A stretch of DNA of 64,000 bases from Pseudomonas sp. GD03919 (GCF_029814935.1 NZ_CP104582.1:4594388-4658387), one strand, 5' to 3'; counted from the first letter of the stretch, positions 18,259-28,851 are shown. Program-made: numbers and translations. The notes: generated by a model not told the origin, from the sequence alone.

Positions 18259-18296
18259 GGGGTCGTCTCAGAAAACGGAAAATAAAGCACGCTAAG
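18259..18296. repeat. 38-bp Tn3-family (Tn21-subgroup) terminal inverted repeat
   Basis: Begins GGGGTCGTCTCAGAAAACGG and ends GCACGCTAAG, as Tn21-subgroup ends do. It faces into tnpA, whose stop codon (18292-18294) overlaps it, the normal arrangement at the tnpA end. The 5 bp outside are ATATC (18254-18258). Confidence 0.9.
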
Positions 18297-21179
18297 CCGG
18301 TTGCAGCGGCCGTAGCGGCCTGAACTTGCCCGCGCCGATCTTGGCGCTGCTGCGCCAGAGGTAATCGCCGGTCAGGTTGATGTGCTCCCAGCCGAGCGGC
18401 GACAGGTACTGCAACAGGCCGTCATCGACGGCTTGACCGTGGCCACGCAAGGCGTTCGCGGCCCGCTCCAGATAGACCGTGTTCCATAGCACGATGGCCG
18501 CCGTCACCAGGTTGAGGCCGCTGGCCCGGTAGCGCTGCTGCTCGAAGCTGCGGTCGCGGATTTCCCCCAGGCGGTTGAAGAACACGGCGCGGGCCAGCGC
18601 GTTGCGCGCCTCGCCTTTGTTCAGCCCGGCATGCACGCGGCGGCGCAGCTCGACGCTTTGCAGCCAGTCCAGGATGAACAGTGTGCGCTCGATGCGTCCC
18701 AGCTCACGCAGGGCGACGGCCAGGCCGTTCTGGCGCGGGTAGCTGCCAAGCTTCCTGAGCATCAGCGAGGCCGTCGCCGTGCCCTGCTTGATCGAGGTGG
18801 CCATCCGCAGGATTTCATCCCAATGGGCGCGGACGTGCTTGATGTTGAGCGTGCCGCCGATCATCGGTTTCAACGCCTCGTAGGTGGCATCGCCCTTCGG
18901 GATGTAGAGCTTGGTGTCGCCCAGGTCACGAATGCGCGGGGCGAAGCGGAAGCCCAGCAGGTGCATCAACGCGAAGACGTGGTCCGTGAACCCTGCCGTG
19001 TCGGTGTAGTGCTCCTCGATCCGCAGGTCGGATTCGTGATACAGCAGGCCGTCGAGCACGTAGGTCGAGTCGCGCACGCCGACGTTCACGACCTTGGTGT
19101 GGAACGGCGCGTACTGGTCGGAGATATGGGTGTAGAACGTCCGCCCTGGGCTGCTGCCGTATTTCGGATTGATGTGGCCGGTGCTCTCGGCCTTGCTGCC
19201 GGTGCGGAAGTTCTGGCCGTCCGACGATGACGTGGTGCCGTCGCCCCAATGCTCGGCGAAGGGATGTCGGAACTGCGCGTTGACCAGCTCGGCCAGTGCC
19301 GCCCCGTAGGTTTCGTCGCGGATGTGCCAGGCTTGCAGCCAGGCCAGCTTGGCGTAGGTCGTGCCGGGGCACGATTCCGCCATCTTGGTCAGGCCCAGGT
19401 TGATCGCGTCGGCGAGGATCGTGGTCAGCAACAGGTTTTTGTCCTTGGCCAGGTCGCCTGACTTCAGGTGGGCGAAGTGCCGGGTGAAGCCCGTCCATTC
19501 GTCTACCTCCAGCAGCAATTCGGTGATCTTGACGTGCGGTAGGATCATCGCCGTCTGGTCGATCAGGGCCTGTGCGGTATCGGGCACCGCCGCATCGAGC
19601 GGCGTGATCTTCAGGCCCGACTCCGTGATGATGGCGTCCGGCAGCTCGTTGGCCAGCGCCATGCGGTTGACGGTGGCGAGCTGCGTTTCCAGCAGCGTCA
19701 GCCGGTCATGCAGGTACTGGTCGCAATCGGTGGCCACGGCCAGCGGCAATTCGCTGGCCTGCTTGAGGCTGGCGAATTTCGCGGGCGGCACCAGGTAGTC
19801 CTCGAAGTCCTTGAACTGGCGCGAGCCTTGCACCCAGATGTCGCCGGAGCGCAGCGCGTTCTTCAGCTCCGACAGCGCGCACAGTTCGTAGTAGCGCCGG
19901 TCGATGCCGGTGTCGGTCATCACCAGCTTCTGCCAGCGCGGCTTGATGAACTCGGTCGGCGCGTCGGTGGGCACCTTGCGGGCGTTGTCGCTGTTCATGC
20001 TGCGCAGCACCTCGATGGCGTCGAGTACGTCCTTGGCGGCGGCGCGGCCCGCAACTTGAGCACGTCGAGAAATTCCGGCGCGTAGCGGCGCAGCGTGGCG
20101 TAGCTCTCGCCGATGCGGTGCAGGAAATCGAAGTCCTCGGGTTGCGCGAGCCGCTGCGCTTCGGTGACGCTCTCGGCGAAAGCATCCCAGGACATGACGG
20201 CCTCGATGGCGGCGAACGGATCGCGGCCCGCTTGCTTGGCCTCGATCAGCGCCTGGCCGATGCGCCCGAACAGCCGCACCTTGGCATTGATCGCCTTGCC
20301 GGATGCCTGGAACTGCTGCTGATGCTTGTTCTTGGCGGCATTGAACAGCTTGCCCAGGATGCGGTCATGCAGGTCGATGATTTCGTCGGTGACGGTGGCC
20401 ATGCCCTCGATGGCGAGCGCCACCAGGGTCGCGTAACGCCGCTGCGGCTCGAACTTCGCCAGGTCGGCGGGCGTCATCTGGCCGCCCTCGCGGGCGATCT
20501 TGAGCAGCCGGTTCTGGTGAACCAGCCGCTCGATGCCGGAGGGCAGGTCGAGCGCCTGCCACGCCTTGAGGCGTTCGATGTGTTCCAGCATGTGCCGCGA
20601 GTTCGGTTTGACCGGGGATTGCCGCAGCCAGGCCAGCCACGTCGTCTTGCCGTTGTCGCGGCGCTTGAGCAGATCGTCGAGGCGACGGCGATGCACGTCC
20701 GTCAGCGGCTCAGCCAAGGCGTCGTAGAGACGCCGGTTGGCGCGGGTAATCGCTTCGGCGCTCGCCCGCTCGACGGCGTTGAGGGCGGGCACAATGACCG
20801 ACTGCCGCCGCAGGTGCTCGATCAAGGCTCTGGCCAGCACGATGCCCTTGTCGGTTTGCATGGCCAGCTCGGTCAGCAACTGGACAGCCTGCCGGTAGTG
20901 GCCAATCGTGAACGGCTGGAAGCCGAACACCGTTTGCAGCTCGACCAGGTGCTCGCGTCGGGTCTGCTCACGCTGCCCGTACTCGTCCCAGCTTTCGATG
21001 CCGACCTTGAGCTGGTTGGCGACCAGTCTCAGCAATGGCGGGAACGGTGGCTCATCAGCGCCAAGGATGACGCCGGGAAAGCGCAGGTAGCAGAGCTGCA
21101 CCGCGAAGCCCAGCCGATTGGCCGGGCCGCGCCGCTGCCGGATGATGGAGAGGTCGCTTTCGCTGAACGTGTAGTGACG
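18292..21179 (-). pseudogene. tnpA: Tn3-family transposase TnpA, frameshifted and 5'-truncated
   Basis: Transposase of the Tn501/Tn1721-like branch. Full-length TnpA is about 988 residues; here the 5' end is cut by IS6100 at 21180, removing roughly 25 N-terminal residues (the text resumes at [18 protein letters not shown]). A single-base deletion near 20042 (GCCGGCC expected, GCCGCC present) shifts the frame at LKLRAAP, splitting the gene into an N-terminal part (stop at 19995) and a C-terminal part. The C-terminal piece keeps the DDE region and ends [16 protein letters not shown] at the inverted repeat. With both lesions the transposon cannot move itself and would need a related TnpA in trans. 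Confidence 0.92.
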
Positions 21180-22059
21180 GGCTCTGTTGCAAAGATTGGC
21201 GGCAGTCAGAGGTAGGCTGTCGCTCTGCGCCGATCAGGCGGCTGCTGCGAAATGGTGGTTGAGCATGCCCATGGCCTCCGTCAGCGCCGAGGGCCCAATG
21301 CCAAAAGCTCTCTCCACAAGGCGCACCTCGCCCCTGATGCCGGGCTGCAGGCACCAGGGGCGAGCCTGTCCTTTGCGCAGGGCTCGCATGACTTCGAATC
21401 CCTTGATCGTGGCATAGGCCGTGGGGATCGATTTGAAACCGCGCACCGGCTTGATCAGTATCTTGAGCTTTCCGTGATCGGCCTCGATCACGTTATTGAG
21501 ATACTTCACCTGCCGGTGGGCCGTCTCCCGGTCCAGCTTTCCTTCGCGCTTCAATTCGGTGATCGCTGCACCATAGCTCGGCGCTTTGTCGGTATTGAGC
21601 GTGGCAGGCTTTTCCCAGTGCTTCAGGCCTCGCAGGGCCTTGCCCAGGAACCGCTTCGCTGCCTTGGCGCTGCGGGTCGGCGACAGGTAGAAATCGATCG
21701 TGTCGCCCCGCTTGTCGACTGCCCGGTACAGGTAGGTCCACTTGCCCCGCACCTTGACGTAGGTTTCATCCAGGCGCCAGCTCGGATCAAAGCCACGCCG
21801 CCAGAACCAGCGCAGCCGCTTCTCCATCTCCGGGGCGTAGCACTGGACCCAGCGATAGATCGTCGTATGGTCGACCGAAATGCCGCGTTCCGCCAGCATT
21901 TCCTCAAGGTCGCGATAGCTGATCGGATAGCGACAATACCAGCGCACCGCCCACAGGATCACATCACCCTGGAAATGGCGCCACTTGAAATCCGTCATCG
22001 TTCCGTCCGTCCAATCTCCGCCAAGCATGCTCAAGCTTCACGATTTTTGCAACAGAGCC
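21180..22059 (-). mobile_element. IS6100
   Basis: Exactly 880 bp between GGCTCTGTTGCAAA at 21180 and its inverse TTTGCAACAGAGCC ending at 22059, the known length and ends of IS6100 (IS6 family). The flanking octamers do not match, so there is no target duplication; the copy marks a deletion or inversion junction between the integron 3' region and tnpA. Confidence 0.96.
21234..21998 (-). CDS. tnpA6100: IS6100 transposase
   Basis: A 254-residue IS6-family DDE transposase starting MTDFKWRHFQGDVILWAVRW at 21998; upstream in-frame codons belong to the IS end. The three acidic residues are in WRLDETYVKVRGKWTYLYRA, LNTDKAPSYGAAI and NNVIEADHGKLK. The frame is intact. IS6-family elements move by replicative cointegrate formation and commonly delete adjacent DNA, which fits the truncated tnpA next to it. 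Confidence 0.96.
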   Translation of the reverse strand: MTDFKWRHFQGDVILWAVRWYCRYPISYRDLEEMLAERGISVDHTTIYRWVQCYAPEMEKRLRWFWRRGFDPSWRLDETYVKVRGKWTYLYRAVDKRGDTIDFYLSPTRSAKAAKRFLGKALRGLKHWEKPATLNTDKAPSYGAAITELKREGKLDRETAHRQVKYLNNVIEADHGKLKILIKPVRGFKSIPTAYATIKGFEVMRALRKGQARPWCLQPGIRGEVRLVERAFGIGPSALTEAMGMLNHHFAAAA

Positions 22060-22182
22060 CACACGAGTATTGAGCATAGTCGAGATTGGTGCAGATCACT
22101 TCTGATATTGAACTGTCAGGAGCTGGCTGCACAACAGCCATTACGCCCAATCAACTGGTGCAGTCGTCTTCTGAAAATGACA
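22060..22182 (-). repeat. 123-bp IRt fragment of a class 1 integron (inverted)
   Basis: Read on the minus strand from 22182 it begins TGTCATTTTCAGAAGACGAC, the IRt end of Tn402-type integrons, and continues for exactly 123 bp to IS6100. This is the inner IRt copy of In4-type integrons, where IS6100 is flanked by two inverted IRt pieces. The outer copy, expected on the other side of IS6100, is missing, so this integron lacks a correctly oriented t end. Confidence 0.88.
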
Positions 22183-22504
22183 TTTGGTATCTCTCATAAA
22201 CGGATGTTTTTGAGAGAACTATCTTCGGCCTTCACACGCACGAAAGGCGGCGAAGCTCCGCCGTTAATCCGTCCGCCGGAGATCTCGCCCAGGCAGGCTG
22301 AAGGCCGAGCAAGCCTGACAGGCCCGAAAAGCCCGGCACGGGCGTCGGCGGCGATGACGGCGGCGGCATTATCCAGGGTTGATGATGGAAGTGGAGGATA
22401 TCGACAACCTCTCGCGCAACCAAGACATCGCGGTCGGACTGCAAGTGATCTTGAAGCCACGGGCCCGTCCCACCCCGACATGGACCTCGATGCCCGAACG
22501 GACG
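22183..22504. other. 3'-conserved segment tail with possible orf6 remnant
   Basis: 322 bp between the IRt fragment and orf5. The minus strand from 22444 to 22232 can encode about 70 residues and may correspond to the start of the 3'-CS frame called orf6, truncated on its 3' side. Otherwise only non-coding 3'-CS sequence is visible. Confidence 0.45.
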
Positions 22505-23005
22505 TTAGATTTCGAGTTCTAGGCGTTCTGCGATGAAGGTTGGATCCCAGCCGGGATTGAAAGTGTCGACGTGGGTGAATCCGAGCCGCTCGTATAGGCC
22601 ACGCAGGTTCGGGTGGCAGTCGAGCCGCAGCTTGGCGCACCCCTGCGTTCGCGCGGCATGGCGGCAAGCCTCGATCAGCGCGGAGCTGACACCCCGGCCC
22701 GCATGTGTCCGTCGCACCGCGAGCTTGTGCAGATATGCGGCCTCCCCCTTGAGGGCGTCGGGCCAGAACTCGGGATCCTCGGCCGACAAGGTGCAACAGC
22801 CGACGATGCCGTCGCTGCAACTCGCGACTAGGAGCTCGGATCTCAGGACGAAGGTCTCCGCGAATGTCCGGTCGATCCGCGCGACGTCCCAGGCGGGCGT
22901 TCCCTTGGCGGACATCCACGCCGCAGCGTCGTGCATCAGCCGCACAACCTCGTCGATATCACCCGAGCAGGCGACCCGAACGTTCGGAGGCTCCTCGCTG
23001 TCCAT
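22505..23005 (-). CDS. orf5: Class 1 integron orf5, GNAT-family acetyltransferase
   Basis: A 166-residue protein present in the 3'-conserved segment downstream of sul1. The GNAT acetyl-CoA binding motif A is LHKLAVRRTHAGRGVSSALI, preceded by a typical beta-strand core (GIVGCCTLSAED) and followed by AKLRLDCHPNLRGLYERLGF. Its substrate is not established and it is generally not credited with resistance. It lies 127 bp after sul1 in the same direction and probably belongs to the same transcript. Confidence 0.93.
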   Translation of the reverse strand: MDSEEPPNVRVACSGDIDEVVRLMHDAAAWMSAKGTPAWDVARIDRTFAETFVLRSELLVASCSDGIVGCCTLSAEDPEFWPDALKGEAAYLHKLAVRRTHAGRGVSSALIEACRHAARTQGCAKLRLDCHPNLRGLYERLGFTHVDTFNPGWDPTFIAERLELEI

Positions 23006-23132
23006 TCGCTCCCCTGGCGCGGTATGAACCGCCGCCTCATAGTGCAGTTTGATCCTGACGAGCCCAGCATGTCTGCGCCCACCTTCGCGGAACCTGACCA
23101 GGGTCCGCTAGCGGGCGGCCGGAAGGTGAATG

Positions 23133-23972
23133 CTAGGCATGATCTAACCCTCGGTCTCTGGCGTCGCGACTGCGAAATTTCGCGAGGGTTTCCGAGAAGG
23201 TGATTGCGCTTCGCAGATCTCCAGGCGCGTGGGTGCGGACGTAGTCAGCGCCATTGCCGATCGCGTGAAGTTCCGCCGCAAGGCTCGCTGGACCCAGATC
23301 CTTTACAGGAAGGCCAACGGTGGCGCCCAAGAAGGATTTCCGCGACACCGAGACCAATAGCGGAAGCCCCAACGCCGACTTCAGCTTTTGAAGGTTCGAC
23401 AGCACGTGCAGCGATGTTTCCGGTGCGGGGCTCAAGAAAAATCCCATCCCCGGATCGAGGATGAGCCGGTCGGCAGCGACCCCGCTCCGTCGCAAGGCGG
23501 AAACCCGCGCCTCGAAGAACCGCACAATCTCGTCGAGCGCGTCTTCGGGTCGAAGGTGACCGGTGCGGGTGGCGATGCCATCCCGCTGCGCTGAGTGCAT
23601 AACCACCAGCCTGCAGTCCGCCTCAGCAATATCGGGATAGAGCGCAGGGTCAGGAAATCCTTGGATATCGTTCAGGTAGCCCACGCCGCGCTTGAGCGCA
23701 TAGCGCTGGGTTTCCGGTTGGAAGCTGTCGATTGAAACACGGTGCATCTGATCGGACAGGGCGTCTAAGAGCGGCGCAATACGTCTGATCTCATCGGCCG
23801 GCGATACAGGCCTCGCGTCCGGATGGCTGGCGGCCGGTCCGACATCCACGACGTCTGATCCGACTCGCAGCATTTCGATCGCCGCGGTGACAGCGCCGGC
23901 GGGGTCTAGCCGCCGGCTCTCATCGAAGAAGGAGTCCTCGGTGAGATTCAGAATGCCGAACACCGTCACCAT
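23133..23972 (-). CDS. sul1: Sulfonamide-resistant dihydropteroate synthase Sul1
   Basis: A 279-residue drug-insensitive dihydropteroate synthase that makes 7,8-dihydropteroate in place of the sulfonamide-sensitive FolP. The start [20 protein letters not shown] at 23972 is the accepted one and overlaps the 3' end of qacEdelta1. DHPS signature regions are visible: [19 protein letters not shown] (substrate loop), [10 protein letters not shown] and [10 protein letters not shown]. The sequence appears complete and canonical. It forms the core of the 3'-conserved segment with qacEdelta1. Confidence 0.97.
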   Translation of the reverse strand: MVTVFGILNLTEDSFFDESRRLDPAGAVTAAIEMLRVGSDVVDVGPAASHPDARPVSPADEIRRIAPLLDALSDQMHRVSIDSFQPETQRYALKRGVGYLNDIQGFPDPALYPDIAEADCRLVVMHSAQRDGIATRTGHLRPEDALDEIVRFFEARVSALRRSGVAADRLILDPGMGFFLSPAPETSLHVLSNLQKLKSALGLPLLVSVSRKSFLGATVGLPVKDLGPASLAAELHAIGNGADYVRTHAPGDLRSAITFSETLAKFRSRDARDRGLDHA

Positions 23973-24313
23973 GGCGTCGGCCTCCGCAGCGACTTCCACG
24001 ATGGGGATCGGGCGAGCAAAAAGGCAGCAATTATGAGCCCCATACCTACAAAGCCCCACGCATCAAGCTTTTGCCCATGAAGCAACCAGGCAATGGCTGT
24101 AATTATGACGACGCCGAGTCCCGACCAGACTGCATAAGCAACACCGACAGGGATGGATTTCAGAACCAGAGAAAGAAAATAAAATGCGATGCCATAACCG
24201 ATTATGACAACGGCGGAAGGGGCAAGCTTAGTAAAGCCCTCGCTAGATTTTAATGCGGATGTTGCGATTACTTCGCCAACTATTGCGATAACAAGAAAAA
24301 GCCAGCCTTTCAT
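23966..24313 (-). CDS. qacEdelta1: Truncated quaternary ammonium efflux protein QacEdelta1
   Basis: 115 residues starting [20 protein letters not shown], with the SMR glutamate at Glu14. The native QacE end is replaced by [20 protein letters not shown], the result of the ancient fusion with sul1. The variant gives weaker quaternary-ammonium tolerance than QacE. It lies directly downstream of the last cassette and marks the start of the 3'-conserved segment. Compare the intact relative at 6409-6741. Confidence 0.97.
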   Translation of the reverse strand: MKGWLFLVIAIVGEVIATSALKSSEGFTKLAPSAVVIIGYGIAFYFLSLVLKSIPVGVAYAVWSGLGVVIITAIAWLLHGQKLDAWGFVGMGLIIAAFLLARSPSWKSLRRPTPW

Positions 24314-24415
24314 GATATATCTCCCAATTTGTGTAGGGCTTATTATGCACGCTTAAAAATAATAAAAGCAGACTTGACCTGATAGTTTGGCTGTGAGCAA
24401 TTATGTGCTTAGTGC

Positions 24416-24462
24416 ATCTAACGCTTGAGTTAAGCCGCGCCGCGAAGCGGCGTCGGCTTGAA
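24416..24462 (-). other. attC: attC of the aadA1 cassette, part 1 (split by IS)
   Basis: TCTAACGCTTGAGTTAAGCC followed by the small CGCGCCGCGAAGCGGCG hairpin and ending GGCTTGAA at 24462; the remainder, CGAATTGTTAGAC, resumes at 25840-25852 after the insertion sequence. Together they form the ~60-bp attC of aadA1. The interruption should stop integrase from excising the aadA1 cassette. Confidence 0.88.
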
Positions 24463-24534
24463 GGCTGTAATGGACTCTCCCCGCACCGCGTTTCTTCTAT
24501 AAGACCGAGGTGTCTGTTTGTTGGGAGAGTGGCA

Positions 24535-25578
24535 ATGAAGCGCATAGCAGTCGATTTGGCCAAGTCCGTTTACCAGGTTGCCGAAAGTATCCATGTCGGC
24601 CGGGTGGATCGTCGCAGACGGCTCGATCCGGAGGCATTCCGGCGATATGTACAGGAGCAACCGGAGCCTGTCGAGTGGGTGATGGAAGCCTGCGGTACGG
24701 CGCATTACTGGGGGCGGGTGGCGCAGGCTCAGGGTCATCGGGTGGTGCTGTTGCACCCGCGCTACGTGCGGCCGTATCGCCGGCGCAACAAAACCGACCG
24801 TAACGACTGCGATGCCATCCTCGAAGCGGCGCGTTGTGCCGATATTCATCCGGTGCCGGTGAAAAGCCATGAGCAGCAGCAAGTGCAGCAACTGCATAAC
24901 CTGCGCGAGGCCTGGAAAAAGACCCGGGTGCAGCACATCAACCTGCTGCGCGGCATCCTGCGCGAACTGGGCGTGACGGCGCCGAGTAGCACCCAGGCCT
25001 TTCTACGCCAGGCCTGCGAGCTGATCGAGCGTCCCGAAGTTTGCGCCCTGCGCAGCTCGTTACAGATGGTGCTAGCCGAAATCAGCCTGTGCGAACAGGC
25101 GATGCGCGACAGCGAAGAACAACTGGCGCGCTGGCATGCCGACGATGACATCGTGCACAAACTCGACGAAGTCAGCGGTATCGGATTGCTCACCGCCAGC
25201 GCCCTGAAAACCGCCGTCGGCAAACCCGAACGCTTCGCCAGCGGCCGGCACCTGAGCGCCTGGCTCGGCATGACCCCCAACGAATACAGCAGCGGCGAAC
25301 GGCGAAGACTCGGGTGCATCAGCTGCAAAGGCAACACCTACGTGCGCACCCTGCTGATCCACGGCGCCCGCGCGGCACTGCTGGCCGCCAAGCGCTGCCA
25401 GACGCGAACGCCGGAGCGCCTGACCCAGCTGCAGCGCTGGGCTCTGCAAACGGCCGAACGTATCGGCCACAACAAAGCGGCGGTGGCCCTGGCGAACAAA
25501 CTGGTGAGGATCTGCTGGGCGGTGTGGTGTCATGAACGCCGCTTCAGCGGCGACTGGCAGAGTGCCAGGCCCGCCTGA
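24535..25578 (+). CDS. IS1111-group (IS110 family) transposase
   Basis: A 347-residue DEDD-type transposase. The start MKRIAVDLAKSVYQVAESIH at 24535 follows a GGGAG ribosome-binding site. The N-terminal RuvC-like domain contains the first Asp in IAVDLAKS, Glu in WVMEACGTAHYWG and the RRNKTDRNDCDAILEAAR block; the C-terminal Transposase_20 domain has DEVSGIGLLTASALKTAVGK, WLGMTPNEYSSG and the conserved Ser-containing GNTYVRTLLIHGARAAL. Intact, likely active. Confidence 0.94.
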   Translation: MKRIAVDLAKSVYQVAESIHVGRVDRRRRLDPEAFRRYVQEQPEPVEWVMEACGTAHYWGRVAQAQGHRVVLLHPRYVRPYRRRNKTDRNDCDAILEAARCADIHPVPVKSHEQQQVQQLHNLREAWKKTRVQHINLLRGILRELGVTAPSSTQAFLRQACELIERPEVCALRSSLQMVLAEISLCEQAMRDSEEQLARWHADDDIVHKLDEVSGIGLLTASALKTAVGKPERFASGRHLSAWLGMTPNEYSSGERRRLGCISCKGNTYVRTLLIHGARAALLAAKRCQTRTPERLTQLQRWALQTAERIGHNKAAVALANKLVRICWAVWCHERRFSGDWQSARPA

Positions 25579-25839
25579 CGGCGGGGGTAATCAGCAAGAC
25601 GAGGTGATCTTCCTGCGGTTGTGGTGAGAAGCGAGACTGTCGGAACAGGCGAGTCCTGCAGCGGAACAAGGCCGATAACAATCATGATCCTCGGGATCGT
25701 TTGAACGCTTGGCCCCCGCTGCGCGAACTACAGAATGGCCCGGGCACTAGCCCACGCAAGGCCGGATATGCGATTGCAACCGCGCTGACGACAGGATCGA
25801 AAAAAGCTTTCCTCACTGCTTGTGGGGAGAGTCCATATG
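25579..25839. other. IS1111-group 3' non-coding region
   Basis: About 260 bp after the transposase stop up to the right sub-terminal repeat. IS1111-group elements of the IS110 family carry non-coding DNA here that, in related IS110 elements, gives a guide (bridge) RNA; I see GC-rich stems (for example around 25560-25585) but cannot fold it reliably. Confidence 0.4.
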
Positions 25840-25853
25840 CGAATTGTTAGACA

Positions 25854-26645
25854 TTATTTGCCGACTACCTTGGTGATCTCGCCTTTCACGTAGTGAACAA
25901 ATTCTTCCAACTGATCTGCGCGCGAGGCCAAGCGATCTTCTTCTTGTCCAAGATAAGCCTGTCTAGCTTCAAGTATGACGGGCTGATACTGGGCCGGCAG
26001 GCGCTCCATTGCCCAGTCGGCAGCGACATCCTTCGGCGCGATTTTGCCGGTTACTGCGCTGTACCAAATGCGGGACAACGTAAGCACTACATTTCGCTCA
26101 TCGCCAGCCCAGTCGGGCGGCGAGTTCCATAGCGTTAAGGTTTCATTTAGCGCCTCAAATAGATCCTGTTCAGGAACCGGATCAAAGAGTTCCTCCGCCG
26201 CTGGACCTACCAAGGCAACGCTATGTTCTCTTGCTTTTGTCAGCAAGATAGCCAGATCAATGTCGATCGTGGCTGGCTCGAAGATACCTGCAAGAATGTC
26301 ATTGCGCTGCCATTCTCCAAATTGCAGTTCGCGCTTAGCTGGATAACGCCACGGAATGATGTCGTCGTGCACAACAATGGTGACTTCTACAGCGCGGAGA
26401 ATCTCGCTCTCTCCAGGGGAAGCCGAAGTTTCCAAAAGGTCGTTGATCAAAGCTCGCCGCGTTGTTTCATCAAGCCTTACGGTCACCGTAACCAGCAAAT
26501 CAATATCACTGTGTGGCTTCAGGCCGCCATCCACTGCGGAGCCGTACAAATGTACGGCCAGCAACGTCGGTTCGAGATGGCGCTCGATGACGCCAACTAC
26601 CTCTGATAGTTGAGTCGATACTTCGGCGATCACCACTTCCCTCAT
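25854..26645 (-). CDS. aadA1: Aminoglycoside (3'')(9) adenylyltransferase AadA1
   Basis: A 263-residue ANT(3'')(9) enzyme that adenylylates streptomycin and spectinomycin. The nucleotidyltransferase motif is HLYGSAVDGGLKPHSDIDLL (GSAxxxG...DxD), with the third carboxylate region VEVTIVVHDDIIPWRYPAKR. It matches aadA1 along its length apart from Val for Ala at residue 4 (MREVVIAEV). It is the last cassette of the array, farthest from Pc, so its expression is expected to be the lowest. Its stop codon overlaps the attC. Confidence 0.95.
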   Translation of the reverse strand: MREVVIAEVSTQLSEVVGVIERHLEPTLLAVHLYGSAVDGGLKPHSDIDLLVTVTVRLDETTRRALINDLLETSASPGESEILRAVEVTIVVHDDIIPWRYPAKRELQFGEWQRNDILAGIFEPATIDIDLAILLTKAREHSVALVGPAAEELFDPVPEQDLFEALNETLTLWNSPPDWAGDERNVVLTLSRIWYSAVTGKIAPKDVAADWAMERLPAQYQPVILEARQAYLGQEEDRLASRADQLEEFVHYVKGEITKVVGK

Positions 26646-26649
26646 GATG

Positions 26650-26760
26650 TTTAACGCCTGAGTTAAGCCGACTTGCGTAGTGGAGCCAAAGCCATGGCAA
26701 GCTCATTCTGCCATGGCTTTGGTGTAACGAAGCAAGTTCGGCTTGAACGAATTGTTAGGC
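26650..26760 (-). other. attC: attC of aacA7 cassette (copy next to aadA1)
   Basis: Runs from TTAACGCCTGAGTTAAGCCG to GAATTGTTAGGC with a central perfect hairpin (AAGCCATGGCA...TGCCATGGCTT), about 111 bp. The outer core is slightly different because the junction is with aadA1. Confidence 0.85.
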
Positions 26761-26776
26761 ACCAACGCGGCGCCCC

Positions 26777-27235
26777 TCACAACGGTTTCCGGAAGCAGCG
26801 TACTTGAGCAACCTCCGTGAATCCAGCCGCCAGGTGCGCCGAGGTGCTTGCGCTGTTGGTAAGTTGAGTGTCGGAGGCGAATTCGGTGCATCCGCGACCA
26901 CGAGCCCAATGCTCGGCGGCTTTTACCAGAGCTACACCTACGCCCTGACGCCGCGCACTTGGCACAACGTACCAACCCTCCAAGAACGCAACGTTGCCGG
27001 AGTAGCACTCCTCCGCATACGGGCGGATCGAAAGCTCGGCAAACCCTAGTGCTTCTCCGTCGGGTGCTACAGCAATGAGGACAGCAGCAGGCCGGGCGAC
27101 TTTTCCGGACAGAAATTCTGCGATCTCTGACTGGTGCTCTTGACATGTGCCATCTGGCCACAGCTCACAGCGCATGCTTAGCCAACTGGCCGAATCGGTA
27201 GTTTCAACAGGCCTGACGAGCGGCGAACTATCCAT
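26777..27235 (-). CDS. aacA7: Aminoglycoside 6'-N-acetyltransferase (AacA7 type), copy 3 from Pc
   Basis: A 152-residue GNAT enzyme of the AAC(6')-I group that acetylates the 6'-amino group of tobramycin, amikacin and related drugs. Recognisable blocks are [20 protein letters not shown] at the N-terminus, [14 protein letters not shown], the acetyl-CoA loop [19 protein letters not shown] and [18 protein letters not shown] identify it as aacA7 (AAC(6')-Il) from memory. This is the seventh cassette and the last unit of the 2091-bp repeat, without its own blaVIM-2 and aadB downstream. Confidence 0.88.
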
Positions 27236-27240
27236 TGGTG

Positions 27241-27299
27241 CCTAACACCTGAGTTAAGCCGCGCCGCGAAGCGGCGTCGGCTTGGACGAATTGTTAGGC
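27241..27299 (-). other. attC: attC of aadB cassette (copy A)
   Basis: About 60 bp from CCTAACACCTGAGTTAAGCC to GAATTGTTAGGC with the CGCGCCGCGAAGCGGCG hairpin; overlaps the aadB stop codon. Confidence 0.9.
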
Positions 27300-27827
27300 C
27301 GCATATCGCGACCTGAAAGCGGCACGCAAGACCTCAACCTTTTCCGCCCCGAGTGAGGTGCATGCGAGCCTGTAGGACTCTATGTGCTTTGTAGGCCAGT
27401 CCACTGGTGGTACTTCATCGGCATAGTAAAAGTAATCCCAGATGATCGCCTCCCAGCTGTTACAACGGACTGGCCGCCCGGCGATGACGCCCTCAGCCGC
27501 CTCTGGGCACGAGCCCTGCGGAGCCTCCGCGATTTCATACGCTTCGTCTGCCCACCAAGCAGGTTCGCAGTCAAGTAACTCATCCCCGATCTCCGCTAAG
27601 AATCCATAGTCCAACTCCTCCATGACGCGCCCGCCGAGCATTTCAACTATTGCCTCGAGCTCGCCGCGCCTCTCGCCGGGAAACGTCAGATCAATATCAT
27701 CGTGCTTGCGTGTTACACGCCCTAGCCGTGCATCGATCGCCCAGCCCCCACCGATCCAGAGCGGCAGATTTCGCTCATCTGCCGCAGCTAGAATTTTGTG
27801 TATCAATGTGACCTGCGTTGTGTCCAT
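27294..27827 (-). CDS. aadB: Aminoglycoside 2''-nucleotidyltransferase ANT(2'')-Ia, copy 2
   Basis: A 177-residue enzyme that adenylylates gentamicin, tobramycin and kanamycin at the 2''-hydroxyl. The catalytic core includes LWIGGGWAIDARLGRVTRKH directly followed by DDIDL, with the DxD carboxylates that bind magnesium-ATP. Complete and, by eye, identical to the copy at 29385. It is the sixth cassette of the array and is transcribed from the distant Pc. Confidence 0.95.
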   Translation of the reverse strand: MDTTQVTLIHKILAAADERNLPLWIGGGWAIDARLGRVTRKHDDIDLTFPGERRGELEAIVEMLGGRVMEELDYGFLAEIGDELLDCEPAWWADEAYEIAEAPQGSCPEAAEGVIAGRPVRCNSWEAIIWDYFYYADEVPPVDWPTKHIESYRLACTSLGAEKVEVLRAAFRSRYAA

Positions 27828-27830
27828 GCG

Positions 27831-27902
27831 GCCTAACGCCGAAGTTCAGCCGCCAGAACGGAGCGCAGCGGAGTGATGGTCGGCTGCAACTTCATGTTAT
27901 GC
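27831..27902 (-). other. attC: attC of blaVIM-2 cassette (copy A)
   Basis: 72 bp from GCCTAACGCCGAAGTTCAGC to CTTCATGTTATGC, the known length of the blaVIM-2 attC. Confidence 0.9.
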
Positions 27903-27914
27903 CGCATCTGCCTG

Positions 27915-28851
<937 letters not shown>

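Larger units (their letters stand above)
24463..25839 (+). mobile_element. IS110-family element of the IS1111 group inserted in attC
   Basis: About 1377 bp inserted between GGCTTGAA and CGAATTG of the aadA1 attC. Sub-terminal inverted repeats TGGACTCTCCCCGCA (24471-24485) and TGTGGGGAGAGTCCA (25821-25835) pair in 14 of 15 positions. There is no target duplication. These are the hallmarks of the IS1111-attC elements, which insert at one position and orientation of integron attC sites. Confidence 0.9.
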
